Source: Morella rubra (Eukaryota; Streptophyta; Magnoliopsida; Fagales; Myricaceae). From it: a stretch of DNA of 64,000 nucleotides. Of this stretch, positions 34,393 to 45,846 are shown one piece after another. Where the stretch lies: the NCBI GenBank assembly GCA_003952965.2, contig CM025849.1, positions 25,967,030-26,031,029 on the forward strand. Reading direction: 5' to 3'. Position 1 is the stretch's first letter. Every line of letters begins with the position of its first letter. A program made the position numbers and the translations under genes. The notes under the pieces were generated by a model. The model ran no database searches. It was not told the DNA's origin and worked only from the letters and a program-made list of their open reading frames with translations.

Positions 34393-37300
34393 CTAAGTAT
34401 GCTTGTCATTATTCTGGTTTGCAATGAAACCACTCCCAAACTGAGCCCATAATGTTTGCGGAGTGCCCCAACTCACTCTCCCTGGTTGCCTACTTGGTTC
34501 ATGGGTTACTTCGTCGTTGCCAGCAATGTCCTCCACAACAATAGGATCCTCCTGCCGATTTCCATGACTTGACGAGCTACCGATTTCCTTCCAACTTGCT
34601 CCGCCAATCTTCCAGACCTTCGATGCACCCTAGATCCAATCGAAGACAGCGGCTGTGATGCACTCATTGGTCTGCTCTTCCTCCGCTCTGTGACAGCAAC
34701 TGTAGGCTGAGATGCAACCTCTGTTACTGGAGTTTGAGGCGCTGCAGGTTGTGGTATAGTCCGAGGGGCTGCAGGTGGAGGTGGTATGATTTTTGCTGTT
34801 TTTCCTCCACTTCTTGTTCTTGCTGCAGGAGGTTGACTTAATACATTTTCTTCGTTCTACAAACATGATACAAAAATCTTGGCATAGTTAAGAAAATCAC
34901 AAAGTTCAAACTCTGGGTCATAAAAACCCAAATAAACTTGAGTTTCCAAATGCAAAGCCCACTAACCCCTGTGATATCGAAATAAGTAGACAGGAACCAA
35001 CTCCTTATACTCAGCAATTGCAAACAAATCAGGGCATACTCAGCAATTGCAAATGATCAGACATCATTGAAGTTCTGGATTGCAATGATCAGACATCATT
35101 GACAACACAACCCATATACAATACCATTTATCAGGACCAGAATAGGATGCTAGTACAAAGTCCGGAGGCCCATATATAGGAGTTCAATTCCTTAATTACT
35201 CGTAGGTTTTCATATGCTCCTATTTCGTAATACAGAGTATTTTATTCATTACTTGTAGAACCATCTTAGCAGGCAAAATGAACATTACATTATGAAGGGA
35301 TGCAATTACAAAGATTGACAAAATTAAAAACTTACCTGTCCACATATAGGAGTTTGTGTTTGCTGCAAGGGAGAAGATGAAATTAAGAATAAGTATTGCA
35401 GAAATATATACTAAGGACATGATATAAAATTAAGTACAAATGGGCTTACTGTTGCTAAAATTTCAACTGGAACCATCTCATTCTCTTGCAGTACCGACCC
35501 AGCTGCTTGTGAAAAAGTTGCCCTGGACTTTTTACGTTTATTCTTACGTGATTGACCGGCTGAGTGGTGGGCGGAGCGTGCTGCGTAGAGGCTGAAGTGG
35601 ACTGACTGAGTGGGCTGGGGGAGCTTGCTGCGTAGAGGCTGATGTGGGCATTGACTCATCAGCAAGTGAAAAGGGCTTTTCAAAGGACAAAAGAAATTTG
35701 TTAGCAATGTCAAGTAAAAAATTCAAACTTATATATTAAAGAAAAACAGTGAAGACGTACACTGTCCAAGCCGAACTCTGAGGCTAGGGAAATGTCCTCA
35801 TCGCCTACAAATGGGGCAGCTGCAGCACTCATGCCTTGACGTCTCAAGGCTGCTGCTTTCCTTCTAGGACATGTCCTTTTATTGTGGCCAGCTTGCTTGC
35901 ATTCTGTACACCTCATTGCAACTCCACCCTTCGTCATACGCGGACCATTGCTTCGAGGCTCATCCTGGCCTCTCCTTCGAACCTTCTTAGGCCTTCCAGG
36001 TTGGGTCCGAACGGTTGGAGGATTAATGGGATCGTAGCTGGTCTTAATCCATTGATCTTCGCTAGGCATTGGATAGATCATATGATTATAACTCAGCATG
36101 TACATGTCCTTGCTGAACCAGGGGTGGATGTAGTCCTCTGGGTTGCCCCCATCGTAAAGTATGGCAGAGAATGCATGAGGACACGGAATCCCCGTCAAAT
36201 CCCACTTTCGGCAGCCACATCTTCTAAGCTGTAGGTTGACCACAAACTGTTGGTGTCTGTGCTCCACTTCGAACAACCCTTGACCAGCATAGGTTGGAAG
36301 GCAGTGACAAGACTCCTCGGCTGCAGCCTCAAGCTTCTCAAGTATCTTAGGGCAGATGGTCTTGTCATACTTTTCCATCCCGACCCTTTTTAATTGGTAC
36401 CGTCGCATCAGCTTTTTCTAGATCATCTCGAACATCGTGATGATTGGCTTGTCACGAGCTTTGAGGATGTACGAATTGAAGCACTCAGACAGATTGTTCA
36501 CTAGGAGGTCTGATTTCACGTCCGGATTGAAGTACGCTCTTGACCATTGTCTTGGGTCAATGTCATTAAGCCACTTCCATGCCTCTGGTGACAACTTCTT
36601 CAGTTCATCCATCACTTGGACAAACTTCCATTCCGTATATGCAGAAGCAGCAGCCCACAACTTATCTTTCAAGGCGACGCCCCGATGACCAGCATCTCTG
36701 TAATTGGCGTAAAGGTGCCTTATGCATATTCGGTGGTCAGCATTGGGCATGACTGCCTCAAACTCGGGATCAGTCCCTACAAAACAACATAAACATAGGA
36801 AATTAAATTTAGCCAAGATATATGTAGTAAATGGATATTAACAGGCAAGTTCCATCACCTTCTGACGATCCGAGATAAATGCCCAGCCACAAAATGGCGG
36901 TTGACCCAAGTCCGAGATCAAAGTCTCTAGGAACCAACTCCAACTGTCTTTGACTTCGGCCTCCACTGCGGCCATTGCAAGCAGGTACATATTATCGTTT
37001 GCATCTCTAGATACTGCTGTAAGCAGTTGCCCTTTGAACGGGCCCTTCAAGAAACACCCATCAAGACCAATCAATGGCCTGCAACCCACTTTAAAACCGT
37101 TTTTCATCGCTGCCAGTGAAACATACATTCGCTGGAACGTGGGTGTCAACTCGGGAGGTATCCTCTCCAGCTTCACTAGAATACAACTCCCTCTGTTAGT
37201 CTCCCTCAACGTCGCTGCGTAGTCCCACAAACAGCGATACTGATCTGAATGCTTGCCAAAGATCTTGGCCCGTGCCGCTCTCCTAGCCCGATACACTTGA

Positions 37301-38587
37301 CTTTCATTCACATCCACCTTCCACTGCCTCTTCACCTCTTGTCTTATAGAGTCCACCGGCATGTTAGGCTGTGACTTGAATTGCTCAAGATAGTTAGTAG
37401 TGATGAACCTTGATCCAACTATCGAGCTCCTATACTTCCTAGTGCACCGGTGGGTAGCACTGAAACTTCTTATCTGGAAGGTCTTCTCGCCTTTCATCCA
37501 CCTTCCATAAACTCTATATTCACACCTCGGTGCATCTCTGCAGATGATGATCACCTTATCAAAACAATTCTTCTTGAACCGTATATCCTTCCCCTTCAAT
37601 ACATTCTCCAATCGCACAGCTTCTCTAAACATCTGAGATGACGGAAACTTCATCCCAAGCTTCAAAACAGGGGCACCCAAGTCTGAAGCGTGGAACTCAG
37701 GTCCAGGGTACGCTTCAGGTAGACTATTGATCACATCATCCTCTGCCTCAGTAACTTTGGGAGACTCCAAAACATCGCTTCTTCCAATATCCGAGACACT
37801 ATCTGCAGCACAAAATAAACAGTTATATTGTATAGTAAAATGAGCAAAAACAAAAAACTTTACAATAAAAATCATACAAAAAATAAGTACCATCGCTGAT
37901 ACATTCTTCAGTGATTGGCTGCTTTCCTTTAGATGGGTCGCGAGGAATTTCAGATGGTCCTGGATCACCTCCATCATCACCTCCATCATCTCCATTAGTC
38001 CCTCCATCATCACCTCCATCGGCGCTAAAAAAACTGTCACCAGAATCATCGCCTCCATCGTCACCTCCTCCATCAGCCCCACTAGAGGTATGACCTCCAG
38101 CAGAAGAAGGTCCTGCACCGTCATTACGAACGGTGGCCACCTCAACGTCAAAAAGCTCGTCATCGCTGCTAAGGACTTGATTCCAAAACGGATCATTCAT
38201 CCCCAATCTACGTCTCTCACGTTCTTCAACACCTTCTGCAACATCCTCCCCATTCAGCTCACCCTCTGGAATTTCACTGAATGAAACTAAGTACAGCACC
38301 ACAACAGCTTCTCCCGCATGACACCTCACCATTGCCAGAACGTCATGATCAGATGACACAAGGACAACACCATCATCGAGAGTTTTCCCTGGCTGCTTGT
38401 AGTAGATCAGGTCACCAGGCTTATATCCATATGCTTTCACAATATCCTCCAGTTCAAAAAATGACAAGCAATCTGCATCATATGCTTCGTCATACACCGA
38501 CACATCTCCACCCACGTAAGAACACCCGAAGTTCCTACTAAATCTACCGCCATAGTGCACCTCAAATAGAAGAAACTCAGATGGCAT
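34393..38587 (-). pseudogene. MuDR-type MULE transposase with two inactivating lesions
   Basis: Exon 1 38587-37891, exon 2 37802-36859, exon 3 36776-35761, then C-terminal exons ending at a probable stop 34393-34395. Exon 1 has a PB1-like N-terminus (MPSEFLLFEVHYGGRF; YKPGDLIYY) and an acidic Gly/Asp-rich linker. Exon 2 has the MuDR DNA-binding domain (GMKFPSSQMFREAV; RCTRKYRSSIVGSRF) and the first two catalytic aspartates (GLDGCFLKG, FISDRQK). Exon 3 has the remaining MULE core (NADHRICIRHLYANYRDAG), a SWIM zinc finger (CRKWDLTGIPCPHA) and a CCHC knuckle (CTECKQAGHNKRTC). A one-base deletion at 36760-36762 shifts the frame just after the exon 3 acceptor, and TAG at 36418-36420 interrupts the core. 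The Pro/Ser-rich C-terminal exons also contain frame changes. It cuts element ends in the nucleus; this copy should be inactive. Confidence 0.9.
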
Positions 38588-39954
38588 GTTAAGAATTTAT
38601 AAAGCACCACACCTGCCAGAAATAAAACACACTGGGTTAGTATATAAATTTCAGATCACATTGAGAAATGTAAAACTATATAAAAAATTAAATTAAGCTC
38701 ACCTTAAACAATGGATAAGTCTATAAATGCCCCACAGAGCAGTACTCCCAACTGTGCAGTTATAAGCAACACACCTGCCAGGTAAAATAAAACACTGGGT
38801 TAGTCTATAAAATTCAGATCACATTGCGAAATATCCTATTTGATTCCCCCCATAAGTTTGGAAAGAAACAAAATGCTGGAATACTACTAGAACAATGTTT
38901 CAGAATAAACAAGATATCCTATTTGATTCCCCCCATTAGTAGAGGAATATTAGCTTAATTCATTGATTATACCTCCAATAGATGGCATTTCCTGACTCCC
39001 ATAACAGGAAAGGTTCAATGTTCAATACCATACCATAACAGAAGAATGAATTATAAAACAAATAACTCATATCAGCAGTACTCTAGAATTCTAGCTGGTA
39101 GGTTGACATATAATAAAGGACCTAATGTTGCTGAATTAAATACATTATGTTAATCCATCCTGAACTGAACCTGTTATCAACCCTAACCAGACCCACATAT
39201 AATTAGGCTAGTATATTGCTGCAAAATTAGGAAAAACTACGGGGAGACATCTCCACCCACGTAACATAAAAATAAGTGCATTAAAATTCAGCACACATCC
39301 AGTAAAGTATAAAAATAAAACAACAGACAGGGTAGGAGCTTAGTGCATCGACCATAAACATTAAAATAAGTGCACTTGTGGTGGGAAAGCAACTTGTGCA
39401 GTTTTTTTATCTGCAGAACGTGAACAAAAGAGACCCACGTGCTTTCGAAAAGGTAAACAAAAAACATATACAATTACATTATGGGTTATGGGACCACTTC
39501 GGCAAACCAAAATTCCACTTCGGCAAACCAATATTGAGTGAAAAGTAAGCCCGACACCAGGGGACCACAGGAAAGCAGGACCACTTCGGCAAACCAAAAT
39601 TCCACACAGAGAAGACAAATTCCACCCGAAGAAGACAAATTCTACGATTCAATACTATTTATGCATGCAAGTCACTTAAAAATGCGCTACCCTTGCAAAA
39701 CCACATCTACAACGCGAAAACCCTAAAATCAGAAGAACTCATCTTCAAAAAATCGGAAGAAGCCCATCGCATACCTTTAGCAAAGTTTGATTGATGATTA
39801 TTGCTCAACAGATGCGAAATGCTCAGCGCCGAAGACCTTGCCCTAGTAAGTTCGAGTGTTGAGTTAAGTTCGAGTGTTGTTGAGTGCAAATGGAGAACTG
39901 TCGGGAGGGGAAATAGATTTGGGTTAAGTGTTGGAGGGAGGGAATCGAGTCTTC
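38588..39954. other. MULE region upstream of the transposase gene
   Basis: Contains an imperfect duplication of about 70 bp (ACCACACCTGCCAG...TTCAGATCACATTG at 38607 and again at 38770), a repeated TATCCTATTTGATTCCCCCCAT (38833, 38915), and CACTTCGGCAAACCA three times at 39495-39598. Presumably promoter and 5' UTR of the transposase. No other gene is seen. Confidence 0.5.
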
Positions 39955-40166
39955 GAGAATAATGGAGGGCAAAATGGGGAGAAAATTTTTAAGTGCCTCA
40001 CGTGGACGCACGTGCGCTTAATACCGTCAGTCTTAACGGAGAAATTGGCTTCGGGGTGGCAATCGACGAAATCAGAAGTTTGGGGGCCCAATGTCACGAA
40101 ATCAAGACAAGGGGTGCAAAGTGTCAGGTACCCCATAGTTCATGGGGTGCAAAGTGTAATTTCCCC
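39955..40166 (-). repeat. Right terminal inverted repeat of the MULE
   Basis: Inverse of 32196-32376 with few mismatches. It retains the extra segment GGTACCCCATAGTTCATGG between the two GGGGTGCAAAGTGT copies. Confidence 0.92.
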
Positions 40167-40309
40167 TAAATTTTATTCACATACGTATTTGATTTAGTTG
40201 CTTAACTTTGCAATTTTCGTTATTTTTGCCAACCAAAGGGCATTTTGGTCAATTTTTGTATCTAAGTGTCGGGAAAAAAATACAAATAAAACACGTAATC
40301 AAAGTCACT

Positions 40310-40440
40310 ACATATCTACAAATAAACAAAAATGTCCCAAATACGTAAATAAAAACCCAAATCCAAATAAACATATATGTCTCAAACAGATAAATAAAAA
40401 CAGAAATCCAAATGTATGTCCCAAATATATAGTAAAAACA
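40310..40440 (+). repeat. Short A-rich tandem repeat
   Basis: About three units of 40-45 bp with ATAAATAAAAAC, AAATCCAAAT and ATGTCCCAAA, inside the CACTA element to the right of the MULE. Confidence 0.6.
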
Positions 40441-40479
40441 TCATAAAAACATCAATGTGAAACAACATCATTAAAAGTG

Positions 40480-41690
40480 GTCACGTCATCAGGAATATCT
40501 CCGACAATCTTCTATGGATCTGCCTCCGTCTTGAAATCATCCAGAGTCTTCTTGATTTCTTCCAATGCATCGTTGACGTCCTTCATATGAGCCATGACCG
40601 TCTTGTTGCACAACATCGTGAAAGTGCACTCCCCTTCAAAGGCGGTCCGGATATCCTTCACCTCCTCCTCTAATGACTTCACCTGCCCTTCAAGAGGTTA
40701 TAGAGCAGTCTTCACAGTTGCACTGACATAGCTGTTAAGGTCCTCAAATAACTAGGCCACCTAGGGAGGGGGCACTGCATGCGCTCCCATCTCGAGAGGT
40801 GCCTCTGATCTGTAGGTCGAAGGTCGTGCTACCTCATCTGTGGCCGCTGCTGCTCTACGAGTGAACCATTGAGTCAAAGCCCTCTCCTGCCCCTTGCTCC
40901 TGGACAAGGTAAACTTGTTCAGCGCACTTATAACCCCCTTACGATTATCCCCGTCAGCAATCACAGCACCCCGAGAAATGAGGAACTGAGTAAAAAACAC
41001 GCCGTATGGGAGGCTATCTTCCTTAATTCCTCAAGCCTTATCCATGATCAGCTCGAACATGTATAGCGGGAAATCTATTCGCATCTGCTGACCCAACAAA
41101 AGCATGCATTGAGCTCTAGTGAATGGGCACTCCGTGGAATGACTTCTACCATCGACGTTCGGCGTCTAGATGAGGTGCAAAATCCGTCAAAACACACTGA
41201 ACTCACTCTACTTAATTATGCTGCCAACAACTGCAGAGATCTTCCTCCTCCTTAGCATCCCCAGGCCTGCTTTGATGTCTTCTGCTCATCCGTTAGGGGT
41301 ACTGCTGTGAAGCAGGGGGTCTCGGGCTGGAGGCAGTGTAAGAAATCGGCAATTACGTCTACCGAGAACAAGAACTGCACGCTTCGCACATCCAGCTACA
41401 TCTCAGGTGCTCTCTCTGCCGAGACAAGAACACAGAAGAAATTGTGCACGAGGGCGTCGACACAGAATCCCTCCGTCTGTGAGAGCTGATGCAGGAATCC
41501 CTGGTACTCGAACAACTGAAAGAGGGAGTGCTCCTCGTACAATAAGTCGTCAAAATCAAAAAGCGTCACAGGACGCTTTTTGGCCACCGATGCCCCCTCA
41601 GGTACTCCATCCGCCTCTCTAAGGTCATCATTGGATCAGGGGTCTCCTGCTCTTGGTCGACAATCTCACCCCGGTCCTCGATATGTGCGC
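40480..41690 (-). pseudogene. Decayed plant transposon-type protein of unknown role
   Basis: On - the pieces FDFDDLLYEEHSLFQLFEYQ (about 41560) and FCVDALVHNFF, then LPYGVFFTQFLISRGAVIAD (about 41010-40950), come in an order recalling the 'putative plant transposon protein' family often found with plant mobile elements. Several stops and frame changes separate them. A Glu/Lys-rich coiled-coil end may follow near 40500-40700. It could be a remnant of a retroelement or of the CACTA element itself. Confidence 0.4.
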
Positions 41691-41817
41691 GCACTTAATT
41701 CCAGACATTTTAGGTATGCTGCAACAATTGTATATAAATATGTGTTAATAAATAATCACAATAATTTAATTAAAGTATTAAAGAAGTTACAACAAAATGA
41801 CGATCCATCACCATTCC

Positions 41818-43150
41818 CAGCGATCGATTGAAGTGATAACTAAGCTATCGATTGATCAAAACGGGGCGTTTGGAAAAATAGCAATCAATCGGTAACATAA
41901 TAGCGATCAATTGCGATATACAGATCGATCGATCACTCACTACATGTAAAACAATCCGTTTCAGTACACAGACGATCGATCGTCCATGCAACAAAATGCA
42001 CAGTATTACCAGACGATCAATTGCTACTTAGTGAAAGCGCTGTGTTTTATATCAAGCTGACTGATCGATCGCGACTTCTAAAATGCATAGCATCACGGAG
42101 CGATCGATCGGTAAAAAACGTGATCGATCAATCCCAAATTGAAATGCACCATTTTGTGGGATCAATCGATCTCTCCATAAAGTATCAATCGGTTCCTAAT
42201 AAAACAAACTGATCAATCGACTAATTTAGTTGATCGATCGTTTCACTCAGCATCTACCTAACGACCGATCACCCTTAACAGACAATCGATCGGCATAGGA
42301 ACGAAAACAAACAGATACTATAAGACCCCAAACACGCCCAAAATCACCCCAAATTGATCCATAAACAATCCTAAACTACTAAAACATACATTAACACTAA
42401 AATAAATATATTTTACGGACCTAAATGAATTATATAGCAAATTAAAAAACGTAAACTAAAAACTCATTTAAATCCGCTTAAAAAATAACATAAGTACATA
42501 CCTTTGATGTAGATGACAATGGGGGATGATTCCACGCACTTTGGAGGACAATGCAGCACGAAATGGCTACTTGAAATTTGAGAGGATTCGTGAGATTTTG
42601 TGGAGAGATAACCGGTAAAAATGACTTCGGCGGTTTCATATAATCCTTCGCTCCAATCGATTGGTAGCGATGTACCGATCGATCGCTTGCTTTTTACACT
42701 CGTGACGTTCTGCCATTCGTTGGAGCAATGATTGATCACTCCCTCAACAATCGAACGTCGATTCGAAAAAGCGACGGTTACGTTTGCCGATTGATCGTCA
42801 CTGCGTAGCGATCGATCGATAATTCGTAACACGTGTCCAACACGTGGTGCACTACCATTCGTTGCAACAGCGATCGATCGGTACACCAAGCCGATCAATC
42901 GGCACTTCATTCTATTGACGGTTATGCTGACTGATAGATCGACGCTTCGCATTTTCGGACGATTACGCTAAACAATCGATCGCCTGTCAAAGCCACATGT
43001 TGATTGGTAACCGATCGATCGGTTTATAACCACCAATCGATCGGTTGTGGTGACGACGTAATTTTGTCGCTAAAACTCTTTGCATTTAGTGACGAAGCTT
43101 TTCATCACAAAAAGTACGATCAATCGTTGAGTCACCGATCGATCGCCGTG
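41818..43150 (+). repeat. Main cluster of CGATCGATCG-type palindromes in the CACTA element
   Basis: I count around 28 copies of CGATCGATCG or variants with one or two changes (CGATCAATTG, CAATCGATCG), at 20-60 bp spacing with one gap at 42300-42640. They lie on the right side of the element, next to the right terminal region. Position and density fit subterminal binding sites for a transposase-associated protein, as in En/Spm, but the motif is not one I know. Confidence 0.85.
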
Positions 43151-43396
43151 TGACAAAAGTTTTTGTCACCAAAAAATTAACTTTTAGTGATGAAAATTTT
43201 ATTTCATCACACATAAGATCTTTAGTGATGAAATTGGTGACGAAAAATATTTTTGTCACGAAAATCCCTTTTTTAGTGACGAAAATAACATTTCGTTACT
43301 GAAAATATACTTTGAGTGACGAAAAGTCTATTTTTAGTATCGAAATTCATTTCATCACTGAGAATTTCGTCACTAAAACTCAATTTTCTAGTAGTG
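43060..43396 (-). repeat. Right terminal region of the CACTA element
   Basis: Alternating GTGACGAAA and TTTCGTCAC motifs, ending in the inverted terminal repeat TTTTCTAGTAGTG. Confidence 0.85.
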
Positions 43397-43654
43397 AAGA
43401 AGGAAAATGATCATTCATTTCATATCTTAATCTTTCAAACTAAAATTTAGAAAGAGATGATTTTTTATGTTTCTCGCGCAAAATACAATTTGTCTTGCAC
43501 ATAAATCTGAACATAAATTATCCTCTCTTTGGGAATAAAGCACATAAATAAGTGTAAAAGGATTGACGACAGTGGATTGCCACCCAAAAGTCCTCCTTTT
43601 CACTGGTCCCGAAATTGTCAGGAAATCCAGGTAGGACTGCTAGTACGTCTGAAG

Positions 43655-44039
43655 TCCTTTTTTTTTTTTCTTTGTCCTTAAATTGTCAGTAACTTCATTC
43701 AACAGGTTTTAAAAATACACAACGGGATCGCACATGACAATATCCCATGGTAGGACGAGCTTGCTGATTTTGACTTCTAGGAATCCAAACTAAAGACCAT
43801 CCAGGGTGATCCTGAAAACATGAACAAAGAGCAAAAACCAGAGCTTCTGTTTTCCGAGGAGCCAATTCAGATTTGGTGACGTCTTGCCAAAGTAGCTTCG
43901 AATCCGTCTCGAAGATAACTTGAATCCAGTTCTTATCAGCAGCAATCTCCATTGCTCGCACTGATGCCATAGCTTTGCCTACTAAAGGGTTCAAAGCCAA
44001 AGAACTCCCCGTGTAAGCAACACAAAGGGATCTTGACAA
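43655..44039 (-). pseudogene. RNase H-like (RVT_3) domain relic with A-rich tail
   Basis: On -, NPLVGKAMASVRAMEIAADK, VIFETDSKLLWQDV and WSLVWIPRSQNQQA follow the plant RNase H-like pattern (E/K...A, the D of ETDS, and R-x-N near the end). The catalytic Glu position is Lys here and the frame is lost after the Asn. On the same strand an A-run (43659-43671) follows the stop, like the tail of a 5'-truncated LINE, but I could not find a clear target duplication. It may equally come from a stand-alone RNase H-like gene. Confidence 0.6.
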
Positions 44040-44134
44040 GAGACGGCTAAGTACGATCCATTGTTCTTTTGAGTGACATGATTAAATGGCTTGCTCAACT
44101 GAGAATTTTTAGGATTATATATTTTTCAGATTCT

Positions 44135-44395
44135 ATAAATCGATTCATTTGATGGCATGGATGAATATGATTCAAAGAAAAAATAATAAAAATTAACAAG
44201 GGGCAGAGGAGATCACGAGGCTTAAAGCACGGCATGGCTCTTGCTTGATATCTGATACTAGAAGAAGCTATATATTTCTTCATAGTCATCACCAATATGC
44301 AAACGGGAGAGAGGGACACGGTAGTGCCCGTGAAAATTTGTCAGGAAAACTTGTGTTGCAGAGTACTCTTCATGAATGCGATTCATAATACAGGC
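44135..44395 (-). pseudogene. Second copy of the RLP 5' end and promoter
   Basis: MPCFKPRDLLCPLLIFIIFS on - matches the RLP signal peptide at 20785, and the upstream 110 bp match the RLP 5' flank up to CATGAATGCGATTCA. Homology stops after CHQMNR, so only about 35 codons remain. It is a duplicated fragment, not a gene. Confidence 0.85.
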
Positions 44396-45132
44396 CCTGT
44401 TAGCAGCTTCTCCAGTTGTTCCACAGTCTCAGCCACTCTTGGTCTTCTGGGAAGATGAGGGTTTTTCTGGTCATGGCTTTTTGAAATCTCTGTTGGATCT
44501 TATTCCCAACTTCTTTGGCTGCGATTCTATTTGTTTTTATTTCTATTTAAGCCTGGTCCATGCTTTGCTGTATATTTGTATTATATGGTAATTTGGTAAA
44601 AAAAAAATCCCTCACTTGGCTAGAAAACAGAAATTACATGGCCATATTGTACTGATCTAAGTTATTTTAGGCAATTATAACTTGGAGAAAATATTGGGAA
44701 ATTACACTGATTTGGAACAGTAACTTGCTGTTTTTTTGGTAGTCCACTAACTTGCCAACTTCTATTTCAAAAATCTTCATTGTTACTCTTTTTTTTTTTC
44801 AAAGAAAAGGACGGTACCTCTAAATTTTATTAAAAACTCTCACTTAGAACGGATAAATGCTGTGGCTACATCTAGAAAACTAAACGGGACTCGTAAAAAC
44901 AACAAACAAAGGCGCAAAACAAATAACAAACCCAAAAAAATTGACACCTAATACTAACGAAGCCAAACTTGTCAAGGCGCATGATACTTTTCATGACAAG
45001 GCAACAAATCTAAATCCATACAACGAATACGAGGACTATCCACCGGTTGCCGTACTAGAATTTCCTTTGTCTGAAATTCTTCTCCTCCAAAGTTCACAAT
45101 TCTCCCAGAGGGGCCCCTTTTGCTATACTAAC
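44396..45132. other. Intergenic DNA
   Basis: A short frame at 44376-44591 reads LVFWEDEGFSGHGFLKSLLD, which may be a gene relic but belongs to no family I recognise. The rest is AT-rich. Confidence 0.35.
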
Positions 45133-45284
45133 TTCCAATTGTTGGTTGAGAGATTGGCGGCTCATACTGCTGGGTTTCATTATTGTTGCTTCTGCTGAGC
45201 CAAAGTTCAGACCAAGCAGGAGCTCTTCAATTGATCCATTTTGGCCGTAGAATGCTGGGATGTTTGCTAAACCCATCTTCTTAG
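45133..45284 (-). pseudogene. Isolated exon of a GDSL esterase/lipase gene
   Basis: Bounded by a GCAG acceptor and a GTTAGT donor on -. The exon reads KKMGLANIPAFYGQNGSIEE and LGLNFGSAEATI, matching the block-II/III region of plant GDSL lipases, with SLNQQLE at its end. The catalytic GDS exon and later exons are not found nearby, so this is a fragment. Confidence 0.7.
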
Positions 45285-45846
45285 CTGCATTCATCAACCA
45301 CACAATTGATTAGCTTTAGTGCTAAATTTAGAACCCCAATTTCCAATTTTAATTTAATCCAAGTAACAGCAACATATAAGACGCCAAAATTTGTCCTGCA
45401 TCTCCAAAGTTTCGCCCGCGTCCACATGAGCAAATTGGCGAACCTTTGTTGTCTTAATGCACTCACATGCATACACGCCATGTGCATTTTCACACACATT
45501 TCAGCAACTTCTCGAAATTCTTTTATAAAAAGAAAAAAGGTTATAATGAAGAGAGGAGAGAAATAGTAACAAGAGATAAAAAATTTAAGTAGTTCAGTTT
45601 AAAAGACCTAATACACTGTGAAAGCTCTCTATGACTGTATTTTATATTATAAGTCCATACAGATTACAAGTTGAAAGTCAATACAAAACATGATAGAAAA
45701 ATATTCTTACAGTTAAATATGAATCTCTACATTTAAAACTTGAATCTTGATAACGATATCAAGGGTAAGGTAATCATATATATCATAATAAAATCTACAA
45801 GATAGAGGGAAATGAAGATAGAACATATTTGTTCTCGACTCGAGAA
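45285..45846. other. Intergenic DNA
   Basis: Possible GDSL intron sequence at first. 45590-45670 shares TATTATAAGnnCATACAGATTAC with the array at 25836-26330. No gene. Confidence 0.4.

Larger units (their letters stand above)
32196..40166 (-). mobile_element. Mutator-like element (MULE) nested in the CACTA element
   Basis: 7,971 bp element with long terminal inverted repeats (left 32196-32376, right 39955-40166). Flanks TTAATTTTA (32187-32195) and TAAATTTTA (40167-40175) match in 8 of 9 bases, the 9 bp target duplication of Mutator elements. It encodes a MuDR-type transposase (-) and a small zf-GRF protein (+) in convergent orientation. Arms are very alike, so the insertion is young, yet the transposase has two lesions. 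Confidence 0.95.
27498..43396 (-). mobile_element. CACTA (En/Spm) transposon, 15.9 kb, carrying nested insertions
   Basis: The left end reads CACTACAAAAAAATAGACTTTTAGTGAC and the right end is the inverse of CACTACTAGAAAATTGAGTTTTAGTGACG. The three bases outside both ends are AAG (27495-27497, 43397-43399), the 3 bp target duplication expected of CACTA elements. Both ends continue into 200-300 bp of self-complementary TTAGTGACGAAA-type repeats. The relic of the TNP2 transposase (-) supports the class. An 8.0 kb MULE and a retrotransposon LTR lie inside, so the unburdened element was about 6.6 kb. The transposase is dead, so any movement would need help in trans. Confidence 0.93.
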
